From positions 3,100,001 to 3,164,000 of the forward strand of contig OY970196.1 of the NCBI GenBank assembly GCA_963708205.1: 64,000 nt of DNA, given 5' to 3'. Made by a program: the position numbers and the translations under genes. The notes under the pieces are model-generated. The model was not told the origin of the DNA. It ran no database searches and saw only the letters and a program-made list of their open reading frames with translations. Shown in pieces: positions 36,925 through 46,124 of this stretch (position 1 is the first letter of the stretch; every line of letters begins with the position of its first letter). The DNA comes from CAVYTF01 sp963708205 (GTDB lineage: Bacteria; Bacteroidota; Bacteroidia; Chitinophagales; Chitinophagaceae).

Positions 36925-36937
36925 CCAGTTATGAATG

Positions 36938-37009
36938 ATAAGTTATGAGTTATAATTTTCCAGCTTTCATAACTTTATCAATTATAACTCATAAATCATA
37001 ACTTATAAC
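36938..37009. repeat. Heptamer-built inverted repeat between mrp and the PaiB-like gene
   Basis: The right side is four 7-bp words in a row: TTATAAC, TCATAAA, TCATAAC, TTATAAC (36982-37009). The left side (36938-36957) is the reverse complement of the same words with one unit fewer. Together they can fold into a long AT-rich hairpin. Probably acts as a terminator or is a mobile or slippage-made repeat. Confidence 0.6.
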
Positions 37010-37014
37010 CCGAA

Positions 37015-37647
37015 ATGTATAGTTTACCACACTTCAAAGCGAACAATCAAAAAGAAGTCATTGACTTCATGCACGCGCATCCGTTCGTTGTGTTGTGCGG
37101 CTGTGATGAAGCAGGCAAGCCAGTTGCAACACATGTTCCTGTTTTATTTGAAGAAAGAGAAGGCAAATTGTTTTTGCTTGCACATATTATGCGCAAGCAG
37201 GATCATACAATTGCTTTTGAACAAAATCAACATGTGCTTGCGATCTTTCACAGCGCACATAGTTATGTAAGTGCAAGTTGGTACGAACAAAAAAATATCG
37301 GCAGCACATGGAATTACCAGGCTGTTCATGCAAGAGGAATTTTGAAATTCCTGGATGATGTTGCTTTGCACAAACTGCTGACAAAACTGACTGAAACATT
37401 TGAGAACAATCCACATTCACCATCGCTTGTAAAACATCTTGATGAAAGTTACGTAACTGATATGATGAAAGCAATTGTTGCATTTGAAATTGAAATAACA
37501 TCAATTGAACATGTATTTAAGCTGAGTCAAAACAGAGATGAAAAAAGTTATGAGAATATAATTGAACATCTGAATGAAAAAGATGATGGTGCAAAATACA
37601 TTTCCCAAAAAATGATAAAAAATAAAGAAAAAGTTTTTAGAAAATGA
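37015..37647 (+). CDS. FMN-binding negative transcriptional regulator, PaiB family
   Basis: A 210-aa split-barrel flavin-binding-fold protein with the PaiB pattern: MYSLPHFKANNQKEVIDFMHAHPFVVLCG at the N-terminus, GKPVATHVPVLFEE, LLAHIMRKQDHT and SAHSYVSASWYEQKNIGSTWNYQAVHARG. PaiB of Bacillus represses sporulation and protease genes; here it may be an FMN-dependent oxidoreductase or regulator, the family name being historical. ATG at 37015 comes 5 bp after the heptamer repeat, so it has almost no leader of its own and must be transcribed through that repeat. Confidence 0.92.
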   Translation: MYSLPHFKANNQKEVIDFMHAHPFVVLCGCDEAGKPVATHVPVLFEEREGKLFLLAHIMRKQDHTIAFEQNQHVLAIFHSAHSYVSASWYEQKNIGSTWNYQAVHARGILKFLDDVALHKLLTKLTETFENNPHSPSLVKHLDESYVTDMMKAIVAFEIEITSIEHVFKLSQNRDEKSYENIIEHLNEKDDGAKYISQKMIKNKEKVFRK

Positions 37648-37670
37648 AACTGAAGTTTAATAGATAGACA

Positions 37671-37700
37671 AACGATGAACGTAGTGCGACGCCGCAAAAG
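37671..37700 (+). repeat. Dispersed 30-bp repeat, copy 3 (diverged)
   Basis: AACGATGAACGTAGTGCGAC followed by GCCGCAAAAG. It shares the GATGAACG and GCGACGC cores with the other copies. Lies 3' of the PaiB-like gene. Confidence 0.45.
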
Positions 37701-37745
37701 CTTAACCGGAGTTACAAAGTTTGACACCAAATTTTATATACATTC

Positions 37746-40160
37746 TTACTCAACAACAACTTCCAGATTCGCATCTTTCAATCCTTCAGAACTCGCATTA
37801 ATTTTAATTAAACCGGCTTGCTCTTTCGATTGAACAACAAGCAAAGCCAAGCCGTTAAATGCTTTGTGATGATCGCTTTTAAATGATTCAAGATCGGTTT
37901 CGCTTCCGTTATCAACGCCAGCTATAGTGCCATCTCCGCTCACTTTAAATTTGATTTCATTGTTCGCATCAGGAACAACATTTCCATCTTTATCTTCAAC
38001 GCGAACTGTTATAAATGAAAGATCATTTCCATCAGATTTGATTGAATCTCTGTCTGCTTGTAAAATAATCTTTGCAGGTGCACCTGCTGTTTTAATTTCT
38101 TTTGTCATTACAACATTTCCACCTTTTTTTGAAACTGCTTTCAATGTGCCTGGTACATATTTTACACACCACATTACATGCATGTCATCACCGCTTTTCT
38201 TTCTTATTCCAAGTGATTGATCATTCAGAAAAAGTTCCACTTCATCTGCATGATTATAATAAGCCCAAACATCAATGCTGTCGCCGGTTTTCCAGTTCCA
38301 GTGCGGAAAAATGTGTAATACATTTTTATCAGTAAAAAGACTTTGATGTAAATAATAAACATCTTTCGGAAAGCCTGCGAGATCTACAATTCCGAAGTAA
38401 GAACTTCTTGCCGGCCATGGATAAGGTGTTGGCTCACCTATATAATCAAAACCGGTCCAGATAAACATGCCACTGCAATAATCGTATTTCAATAATTCCT
38501 TTAAAGTTTCTTCATGTGTTGAGCCCCATGGCGCTGAACAATTATCGTATGCTGAGCAGGTGAGATCTGCATTTGCACCTGTTAATGGTTTATCCCATTG
38601 TTCCGGCCAGCGGCGAATACTGTCCGAAGGCATATCATAATGCCCGCGCGTTTGCAAGGCTGAGACTGTTTCTGTTCCAATAAATTTTTGACCGGGAAAA
38701 TTTGTAGGAAAATTTTTATATTCCTGGTGATGATAATTAAAACCTACCAGATCCAAAGCGTCGCTTTTATAAATATAATTTTGTGGAAAAGGTTTATCTA
38801 ATGCGGAAGTTATCGGTCGTGTTGTATCAAGTGACCGAACAATGCTGCGCAATTCTTTTCCAATCTTTAACGCAGAAGCATCGCCCTGTTCAGGAATTTC
38901 ATTGCCAATACTCCAAATAAAAACACAAGGATGATTTCTGTCCCGCAAAATTTGATCACGCAAATCTTTTTCATGCCATTGATCCCAATATAAATGATAA
39001 TCGTATTTTACTTTAGGTTCTTTCCACATATCAAATGCTTCATCCATCACAATGAAACCCATTTTATCGCAGAGGTCAAGAAGCTCAGGTGCAGGCGGAT
39101 TATGCGATGTGCGGATGCCGTTAACGCCCATGCCTTTTAGTATTTCAAGCTGGCGCTGCAATGCGCGAGTATTAATGGCTGTGCCAAGACAACCAAGATC
39201 ATGATGATCGCAAACACCAATAATTTTCACAGGTTTTCCATTTAAAAAAAATCCTTTATCACTATCAAAATGGAAATAGCGGATGCCAAATGTTGTATTG
39301 TATTCATCAACCACTTTTCCATCAACATTTAATCTTGTAACAGCTTTGTATAAATATGGATTTTCTATTGACCAAAGATTTGGATGGTTAATGGTAAAAT
39401 TTTGCTGCGAAAAAATTTCTCTCGTTTGATTTGATAAACTTGTTCTTTCACTTGCAACTTCTTTACCATCGCTATCAAAAATTATTGTTGTAGTTGTTAT
39501 TTTTTGTTTTTGATTGATGTGAATATTGATGTCAAGGTCAACAGTTGCAGACTGTTTGCTAACCTTCGGCGTAGTAATGTAAGTGCCCCAATGTTCGATA
39601 TAATTTTTATTGACAGTAACCAGCCAGACATTTCTGTAAATGCCTGAACCGCTGTACCAGCGCAGGTTTGGCTGTTTTGAATTATCTACTTTTACAGCAA
39701 TTACATTTTTTTCTGAACCGAATTTTATATAAGGTGTTAGATCATACCTGAAAGAAATAAAACCGTTTGGGCGAAGACCTAAAAAATGACCATTGATATA
39801 AACAGAGCTGTTCATATACACGCCATCAAAATCAATAAAAATATTTTTGCCTGCTGCTGAAGAACGCAGTGTAAAAGTTTTTCTGTACCAACCAATGCTA
39901 CCGCGAAGAGCGCCACCACTTGTTCCCGTCGGACTTGTTGAATCAAATGGCAATTCTATACTCCAGTCATGCGGAAGATTTAATGTTCGCCATGAAGCAT
40001 CATTAAAAGAAACTTTTGAAGCACTGCTGTCATCGCCGAGAAAAAATTTCCAGTCTTTTGTAAAGAGATTTGTTGTGCGTGTTTCGCTTTGAGAAAATAA
40101 TGATTGGTTGAAAGCAAATGAAATTATGATGATTAAAAAAGAAGACATTAATTTTTTCAT
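37746..40160 (-). CDS. Glycoside hydrolase family 2, beta-galactosidase type
   Basis: An 804-aa exported enzyme (signal peptide ending SLFSQ). Domain order is GH2 sugar-binding domain (about 30-190, FNDASWRTLNLPHDWSIE), Ig-like GH2 domain, TIM barrel (about 300-600), then DUF4982-like and an Ig or invasin-like C-terminus (KIILQADRDSIKSDG). The acid/base Glu is in IWSIGNEIPEQ (near 420) and the nucleophile Glu in FIGTETVSALQ (near 495); GIRTSHNPPAPE is also conserved. It most likely releases beta-galactosyl or beta-glucuronyl units in the periplasm. No SusC/D pair lies nearby, so it is not in a visible polysaccharide utilisation locus. Confidence 0.93.
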   Translation of the reverse strand: MKKLMSSFLIIIISFAFNQSLFSQSETRTTNLFTKDWKFFLGDDSSASKVSFNDASWRTLNLPHDWSIELPFDSTSPTGTSGGALRGSIGWYRKTFTLRSSAAGKNIFIDFDGVYMNSSVYINGHFLGLRPNGFISFRYDLTPYIKFGSEKNVIAVKVDNSKQPNLRWYSGSGIYRNVWLVTVNKNYIEHWGTYITTPKVSKQSATVDLDINIHINQKQKITTTTIIFDSDGKEVASERTSLSNQTREIFSQQNFTINHPNLWSIENPYLYKAVTRLNVDGKVVDEYNTTFGIRYFHFDSDKGFFLNGKPVKIIGVCDHHDLGCLGTAINTRALQRQLEILKGMGVNGIRTSHNPPAPELLDLCDKMGFIVMDEAFDMWKEPKVKYDYHLYWDQWHEKDLRDQILRDRNHPCVFIWSIGNEIPEQGDASALKIGKELRSIVRSLDTTRPITSALDKPFPQNYIYKSDALDLVGFNYHHQEYKNFPTNFPGQKFIGTETVSALQTRGHYDMPSDSIRRWPEQWDKPLTGANADLTCSAYDNCSAPWGSTHEETLKELLKYDYCSGMFIWTGFDYIGEPTPYPWPARSSYFGIVDLAGFPKDVYYLHQSLFTDKNVLHIFPHWNWKTGDSIDVWAYYNHADEVELFLNDQSLGIRKKSGDDMHVMWCVKYVPGTLKAVSKKGGNVVMTKEIKTAGAPAKIILQADRDSIKSDGNDLSFITVRVEDKDGNVVPDANNEIKFKVSGDGTIAGVDNGSETDLESFKSDHHKAFNGLALLVVQSKEQAGLIKINASSEGLKDANLEVVVE

Positions 40161-40289
40161 AGACGAATTTTAAAATACAAAAGTGATAACGAATGTAGCG
40201 ATAGATATAAATGTAAATGAAGAAGAGAAATATAATTTTTAAAAAATCATCAATCAGTTTTAAAATTTTAATTTCGCTAAATTATTTTG

Positions 40290-41102
40290 ATGACACGCTC
40301 TGAACTTATCTCTCAAATCAAACAAACCAAATCTTATCTCTGTGTTGGTCTTGATACAGATGTTGAAAGAATTCCTGATCATCTGAAAGCTAAGCCTGAT
40401 GGGGCTTTCGAGTTCAACAAGCAAATCATTGATGCAACAAAAAATTATTGCGTTGCATACAAAATCAACACTGCTTTTTATGAAGTGCAAGGTTTGAAAG
40501 GTTGGGAAGCAATGGAAAAAACGGTGAATTATATTCCTTCAACACACTTTAAAATTGCTGACGCAAAACGCGGCGACATTGGCAATACATCTTCACAATA
40601 TGCAAAAGCTTTTTTTGAAACAATGAATTTTGATGCAGTAACAGTTGCACCATACATGGGCGAAGACAGCATTAAACCTTTTTTAGAATATGAAAATAAG
40701 TTTGCGATTGTGCTTGGATTAACATCAAACAACGGGGCACAGGATTTTGAAATGAAAAAAATCGGTGATGATTTTTTGTATGAAAAAGTTTTAAGAACAG
40801 TTTCAAAATGGGGAACGCCGGATAATTTAATGTTTGTTGTTGGCGCAACTAAGGCAAGTGAATTAATCAATATTCGAAAAATAATTTCTGATAACTTTTT
40901 ACTTGTTCCGGGCATTGGCACACAAGGCGGAAGCTTGAAAGATGTAAGTAAATATGGATTGAATAAAGATTGCGGATTGCTCGTAAACGCAAGCAGGGCA
41001 ATCATCTTCGCGGGTGATAAAGAAAATTTTGCCGAAGAAGCATCACGTGTTGCGAAAGAATATGCAGATGAAATGAATGAATATCTTTCAAATAATTTTT
41101 AG
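40290..41102 (+). CDS. pyrF: Orotidine 5'-phosphate decarboxylase
   Basis: A 270-aa enzyme making UMP from OMP. The start is ATG 40290, not the TTG just before. It belongs to the longer type-2 OMP decarboxylase group: LCVGLDTDVERIP, FKIADAKRGDIGNTS with the catalytic K-D array, APYMGEDSIKPFL, LVPGIGTQGG and NASRAIIFAG. Its stop overlaps the end of the convergent kynureninase gene by 4 bp. Length is right for this type. Confidence 0.95.
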   Translation: MTRSELISQIKQTKSYLCVGLDTDVERIPDHLKAKPDGAFEFNKQIIDATKNYCVAYKINTAFYEVQGLKGWEAMEKTVNYIPSTHFKIADAKRGDIGNTSSQYAKAFFETMNFDAVTVAPYMGEDSIKPFLEYENKFAIVLGLTSNNGAQDFEMKKIGDDFLYEKVLRTVSKWGTPDNLMFVVGATKASELINIRKIISDNFLLVPGIGTQGGSLKDVSKYGLNKDCGLLVNASRAIIFAGDKENFAEEASRVAKEYADEMNEYLSNNF

Positions 41103-42364
41103 AAATTATCTTTCAATATTGCGTAAAATTTAAACACATCTTCAAACGAACAGTACAAAGCTGTTGGCGCAATTCGGATAACGCCAGGTTCACGATAATC
41201 AACAATAATTCCATGTTCGTTCATTTTATTGTGAATGGCTTTTCCATTTTCATTAAAGAATAAACTCAACTGTGCACCTCTTCTATTTACATCATTTGCT
41301 GTGATAATTTCAAACGGAATATTTTTTAAATCTTTCAATAAAAATTCAAGATAAGCAGTCAGCATTTTACTTTTTTCAATGAGGTTTTTTATACCTGCTG
41401 CATCAAATATTTCAAGCGAAGCTTTTAAACAAACCATGTTGAAAACCTGCGCTGTACTTATATTCCAGCCGCTTGCATTATTTTTTGGAATGAAGCCTTT
41501 TTCCATTTTGAATCTTGTTTGCTCATCATTTCCCCACCAACCTGCAAGTCTTTCTGTTGAACTATTTGATGAAAATTTTTCATGAACAAAAATGCCACCC
41601 GCAGCACCGGGACCTGCATTTAAATACTTATAGCTGCACCATGCAGCAAAGTCAACATTCCATTCATGTAGTTTTAAAATTACATTTCCTGCAGCATGCG
41701 CTAAGTCCCAGCCTGCAATGGCACCAGCTTCATGTGCGGCTTTTGTGATGGCTTCAATATCAAACAACTGACCTGTATAATAATTGATGCCGCTGAATAA
41801 AACCAATGCTAATTCATTTTTATGTACATCAATTGCAGCAATAATATCTTCCTCATGCAAAGTCTTCTCTCCTTCGCGTGGGTGAATTTCTAGTACGCCG
41901 TCTTCATAATCATAGCCATGAAGTTTTAACTGCGTTTCAACAGCGTATTGATCTGATGGAAACGCACCTGCTTCCATCATAATTTTATAGCGCTTATTTG
42001 TTGGCTTATAAAAACTCAGCATCAGCAAATGAAGATTAACGGTCAATGCGTTCATTACTGTCACTTCATTTTCTTTAGCACCAACAATTTTTGCAAGCGA
42101 AGGCTTCATATATTCCTGGTAATAAAGCCAGGGATTTTTTCCTTCAAAATATCCATCAATTGCAAATTCTTTCCAAGCCTGTAACTCAATGTTCACAGCA
42201 GCTTCAGCGTTTTTTGGTTGCAAGCCTAAAGAATTTCCGCAGAAATAAATTACCTCTTCACCGTTATGTTTTGGAAAATAAAACTGTTGTTTAAAATCTT
42301 TCAGTGAATCATTTTTATCAAGCTGCTTTGCAAAGGCAATCGTGTTTTCAAATTGATAAAGCAT
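41099..42364 (-). CDS. kynU: Kynureninase
   Basis: A 421-aa PLP enzyme that splits kynurenine or 3-hydroxykynurenine into anthranilate (or 3-hydroxyanthranilate) and alanine. Motifs: YFCGNSLGLQPKNAE near the N-terminus, MNALTVNLHLLMLSFY, AGWDLAHAAGN with the pyridine-binding Asp, and CSYKYLNAGPGAAGGIFVHE with the PLP lysine. AGWWGN and the C-terminal RIAPTALYCSFEDV also fit. ATG at 42364 preferred. Other NAD or tryptophan degradation genes are not in the window. Confidence 0.95.
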   Translation of the reverse strand: MLYQFENTIAFAKQLDKNDSLKDFKQQFYFPKHNGEEVIYFCGNSLGLQPKNAEAAVNIELQAWKEFAIDGYFEGKNPWLYYQEYMKPSLAKIVGAKENEVTVMNALTVNLHLLMLSFYKPTNKRYKIMMEAGAFPSDQYAVETQLKLHGYDYEDGVLEIHPREGEKTLHEEDIIAAIDVHKNELALVLFSGINYYTGQLFDIEAITKAAHEAGAIAGWDLAHAAGNVILKLHEWNVDFAAWCSYKYLNAGPGAAGGIFVHEKFSSNSSTERLAGWWGNDEQTRFKMEKGFIPKNNASGWNISTAQVFNMVCLKASLEIFDAAGIKNLIEKSKMLTAYLEFLLKDLKNIPFEIITANDVNRRGAQLSLFFNENGKAIHNKMNEHGIIVDYREPGVIRIAPTALYCSFEDVFKFYAILKDNF

Positions 42365-42540
42365 CAAAAATATTTGAACAAAAATAATTTAGAATATAAG
42401 AGCCGTTTGAAAAGATTTTCGAAGTTGAACTTCCGAGACTAAAGAAAACTTTAAACTTTTGTCACTATGAGTTGCAAAAAATTAAATGATTGTTCTGCAA
42501 ATAATGATTGAATTGGAAAGCATTGTTCGGGATAATAAAA

Positions 42541-43467
42541 TCAATTCGCAAATAAAACTGCTAATCTTGCAAGCTGTTCTTTTAAATTTTTTCTGTTGAT
42601 AATAAAATCTAAAAAGCCATGTTCAAGTAAAAATTCGCTGCGCTGAAAACCTTCGGGCAGATCTTTTTTAATGGTTTCTTTTATCACACGCGGACCCGCA
42701 AACCCAATAAGCGCGCTTGGTTCAGCAATATTTAAATCTCCCAACATACCGAAACTTGCAGAGATGCCGCCAAAAGTTGGATCGGTTAATAAAGAAATAT
42801 ATGGCAATTTTGCATCGCTTAATTGCGAAAGTTTGCCGCTTGTTTTTGCGAGCTGCATCAGGCTGAATGCACTTTCCATCATTCGGGCGCCACCGCTTTT
42901 GCTGATGACCAAATAAGGCAATCTGTGTTCAATACAATAATCGACAGCGCGGCTAAACTTCTCTCCCATAACGCTGCCAAGTGAGCCACCGATAAACTCA
43001 AAATCCATACATGCAATTACAAAATCATTTCCTTTTACCATGCCTGTTGCTACACGCATACTATCTTTCAAATCAGTTTTTGCATGTATCTCTTCAAGCC
43101 TTTTTGCATAAGATTTTAAATCGGTAAAGCCGAGAAAATCTTTGCTGGAAATATTATCAAACAACTCTTTGTACTCTCCGTTATCAAACAAAAAATCATA
43201 ATATTCCTGGCTTCCGATACGATGATGATAATTACATTTCGGGCAAACAAATAAATTTTCTTTCAGCTCCGTAGTTGTGCAGATATAATTGCATTCCGGA
43301 CACTTATTCCAAAGACCTTCGGGCGTTTCTTTTTTATCAACAGTGGCTGTGGTAATTCCTTTTCTAAAACGCTTGTACCACTTTTGCCGCCGCGCCGCGG
43401 GAGAATTGCTGTCACTCTCATCTCCGGACAAATCATCATCAAAATCCTCTTCGTTTTTTGTAGTCAT
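42541..43467 (-). CDS. accD: Acetyl-CoA carboxylase carboxyltransferase subunit beta
   Basis: A 308-aa subunit of the carboxyltransferase that makes malonyl-CoA. The zinc ribbon is complete: CPECNYIC and CPKCNYHH. The crotonase-fold part has [45 protein letters not shown] and [16 protein letters not shown]. The N-terminal 40 residues are an acidic, low-complexity extension ([12 protein letters not shown]). TATTTTTG at 43494-43487 on the minus strand may be the -7 promoter element. The alpha subunit is elsewhere. Confidence 0.95.
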   Translation of the reverse strand: MTTKNEEDFDDDLSGDESDSNSPAARRQKWYKRFRKGITTATVDKKETPEGLWNKCPECNYICTTTELKENLFVCPKCNYHHRIGSQEYYDFLFDNGEYKELFDNISSKDFLGFTDLKSYAKRLEEIHAKTDLKDSMRVATGMVKGNDFVIACMDFEFIGGSLGSVMGEKFSRAVDYCIEHRLPYLVISKSGGARMMESAFSLMQLAKTSGKLSQLSDAKLPYISLLTDPTFGGISASFGMLGDLNIAEPSALIGFAGPRVIKETIKKDLPEGFQRSEFLLEHGFLDFIINRKNLKEQLARLAVLFAN

Positions 43468-43589
43468 AAGGGATTATTGCAGACGGCAAAAATAAGAAGT
43501 TTGCACATTGATAATCATTTATTACTGATGGATAAATATTTGATTTCTTTTTTTGTACCTTGTAAAAGAATTTAAACAAAGCTGTAATA

Positions 43590-43949
43590 ATGAAAAAAAT
43601 TCTAATCGCAGATGATGATGAGGCTTTTTTATATCAATACAAAACACTGCTTTCTGATAAAGGATTTAAGATAGAAACAGTAATTGACGCGATGGAAATT
43701 TTTGAGAAAGTTGAAACATTTAAACCTGACATTATTGTTCTTGATACTTTTTTCAAAGAATATGATGGAAGAACAATCGGTAAAATGCTGAAGCTAACCG
43801 AAAGCACAAAACACATTCCTGTAATTTTATGCTCAATAGACAGTACTGTTGGCAATAATGCTTATCACCAATATGCTAACTTATTTTTAAGCAAACCATT
43901 TGAAACAGAAGAATTACTGAACGCAATTAATGAACTTACAAAATCATAA
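43590..43949 (+). CDS. Single-domain response regulator
   Basis: A 119-aa receiver domain: acidic DDD at 8-10, phospho-acceptor D52 in IIVLDTFF, Ser/Thr site in VILCSI and Lys in LFLSKPF. The Met/Pro-containing motif after the Asp (usually DxxMP) is replaced by TFFKEYDG. Its stop codon overlaps or abuts the beginning of the recG reading frame, which suggests coupled translation; a functional link to recombination is not implied by anything known. Confidence 0.92.
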   Translation: MKKILIADDDEAFLYQYKTLLSDKGFKIETVIDAMEIFEKVETFKPDIIVLDTFFKEYDGRTIGKMLKLTESTKHIPVILCSIDSTVGNNAYHQYANLFLSKPFETEELLNAINELTKS

Positions 43950-46078
43950 ATAATTTAGAAAGTTTTATTCAAACAGATCCTTCCATACTTAATTCTCCAA
44001 TCGAATATTTAAAAGGTGTAGGACCATTGCGCGGAGATATGTTGCGAAAAGAATTAAGCATATTTACTTTCAGAGATTTGCTGGAATATTTTCCCTTCAG
44101 GCATGTTGATAAAATGAAAATAAACCTGATAAAAGATATAACCTTTCAATCAGAATATATACAGATTGTTGGTGTAATAAATGATATAGAAATTTTAGGT
44201 GAAAGAAATGCGAAACGCCTGATAGCAACAATTAATGATGGAAGCGGAGAATTAGAATTGGTATGGTTTCGCGGCATTAAGTGGATTGAAAAAATATTGC
44301 AATCCGGTAAAAAATATATTGTGTTTGGAAGGCTTGGTTTTTTCAATAATAAACCACAAATTTCTCATCCGGAAGTTGAAGAATTTTCAGAAATTAAAAT
44401 AACGGGAAAATCTTTTCTCGAACCGGTTTATAACACAACAGAAAAGCTTAAATCAAAGGGGTTAAATGCAAGGCAAATTGGCAAACTAACTTCAGCGTTG
44501 CTGGCACAGATTTCACAAAGAGATATTCCCGAAAATCTTCCTGAAAAAATTATTGATTCATTACAGTTTATAAGCCGTTTCAAAGCTTTGAATGCCATTC
44601 ATTTTCCTGCATCTTTCGAAGAATATAATGAAGCTTTGAAAAGATTGAAGTTTGAAGAATTGTTTTTAACGCAAGTAAGATTGAATATTACAAAAGTAAA
44701 AAGACATAATGCAAGTCATGGAGTTGTGTTTGGTAAAGTTGGTGACCTATTCAATAAATTTTATAGCAATTATCTCCCTTTTGAATTAACGGCTGCGCAA
44801 AAAAAAGTAATAAAAGAAATAAGAAATGATACTGCACATGGAAAACAAATGAATCGTTTATTACAAGGCGATGTCGGAAGTGGAAAGACAATTGTCGCAT
44901 TGCTTTGTATGCTCATTGCCGCAGACAATGGATATCAGAGTTGTATCATGGCGCCAACGGAGATCCTTGCACAGCAACACTTTGCGGGTATTAAAGAATT
45001 ACTAAAAGAATTGCCGTTAAAAGTTACTCTACTTACAGGAAACGTTAAAGGAAAAGAACGGCGCATTGTTTTAGAACAAATAAAAAATGGTGAAATATCA
45101 ATTTCGATCGGCACACATGCCTTGATAGAAGATACCGTTGAATTTAAAAATTTAGGCTTTGCAGTTGTTGATGAACAACATCGCTTTGGTGTTGCACAGC
45201 GTGCTTCTTTATGGAACAAAGCTGTTATTCCGCCGCATATTTTAGTGATGACAGCTACACCAATTCCACGCACACTTGCGATGACTGCTTATGGAGATTT
45301 GGATTATAGTGTTATTGATGAGTTGCCTCCGGGAAGAATTCCTATTACAACGGTGCATCGCTATGAAACGCATCGCTCAAAAGTGATGGATTTCATTAAA
45401 ACAGAAATTGAAAAAGGAAGACAAGCGTATATTATTTATCCATTAATTGAAGAAAGCGAAAAGATGAGTTATGAAGATTTAATGCAGGGTTATGAGCAAG
45501 TGAAATCTTATTTTCCTGAACCAAAATATTTTATCAGCATGGTTCATGGAAGAATGAATGCTGCGCAAAAAGAAATGAACATGCAGCGCTTTGTGCAACA
45601 CGATACCTCCATTATGGTTGGCACAACAGTTATAGAAGTTGGCGTGAATGTACCGAATGCAAGTGTTATGGTTGTGGAAAGTGCTGAGAAATTTGGCCTA
45701 TCACAATTGCACCAGCTTCGCGGAAGGGTTGGACGCGGAAGCGAGAAAAGCTATTGTGTACTTTTGACTTCTGTAAAATTAAGCCGCGAAGCAAAAGAGC
45801 GTATAAAAATATTGTGTACAACAAATAATGGTTTCATAATTGCAGAAAAAGATATGGAGCTGCGCGGACCCGGAGAAATTGAAGGAACAAAACAAAGTGG
45901 TGTGTTAAACTTTAAGCTGGCAAGTATTGTCATTGATAAGGAATTGCTTGAGCTTGCTAAAACTTTTGCAGAAAAAATTGTTGAAGAAGATGTCGACTTG
46001 GTTTCGGAAAAGAATTTGCCATTAAAAAATTTCATATTATCGCAAAAAGGAAAAACTTTGTGGAGCAAAATTTCGTGA
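43946..46078 (+). CDS. recG: ATP-dependent DNA helicase RecG
   Basis: RecG remodels stalled forks and Holliday junctions. Motifs: GDVGSGKTIVALL (Walker A), VVDEQHRFG, MTATPIPRTLAM, and the RecG-specific end ELRGPGEIEGTKQSG. The first ATG/GTG/TTG in frame is TTG at 44027, but the conserved N-terminal wedge-domain leader SPIEYLKGVGPLRGDMLRKE begins before it, so the true start lies upstream. The frame is open back to 43931 with no usual start. ATA at 43946, overlapping the receiver gene's stop, sits where an ATG in an ATGA overlap would be expected and gives 710 aa. I use it here; 44027 is the conservative alternative. Confidence 0.85.
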   Translation: MNNLESFIQTDPSILNSPIEYLKGVGPLRGDMLRKELSIFTFRDLLEYFPFRHVDKMKINLIKDITFQSEYIQIVGVINDIEILGERNAKRLIATINDGSGELELVWFRGIKWIEKILQSGKKYIVFGRLGFFNNKPQISHPEVEEFSEIKITGKSFLEPVYNTTEKLKSKGLNARQIGKLTSALLAQISQRDIPENLPEKIIDSLQFISRFKALNAIHFPASFEEYNEALKRLKFEELFLTQVRLNITKVKRHNASHGVVFGKVGDLFNKFYSNYLPFELTAAQKKVIKEIRNDTAHGKQMNRLLQGDVGSGKTIVALLCMLIAADNGYQSCIMAPTEILAQQHFAGIKELLKELPLKVTLLTGNVKGKERRIVLEQIKNGEISISIGTHALIEDTVEFKNLGFAVVDEQHRFGVAQRASLWNKAVIPPHILVMTATPIPRTLAMTAYGDLDYSVIDELPPGRIPITTVHRYETHRSKVMDFIKTEIEKGRQAYIIYPLIEESEKMSYEDLMQGYEQVKSYFPEPKYFISMVHGRMNAAQKEMNMQRFVQHDTSIMVGTTVIEVGVNVPNASVMVVESAEKFGLSQLHQLRGRVGRGSEKSYCVLLTSVKLSREAKERIKILCTTNNGFIIAEKDMELRGPGEIEGTKQSGVLNFKLASIVIDKELLELAKTFAEKIVEEDVDLVSEKNLPLKNFILSQKGKTLWSKIS

Positions 46079-46124
46079 AGCAACATTTGCACATCATTCC
46101 TCGTTTTTATATAAAAAAAATCAG

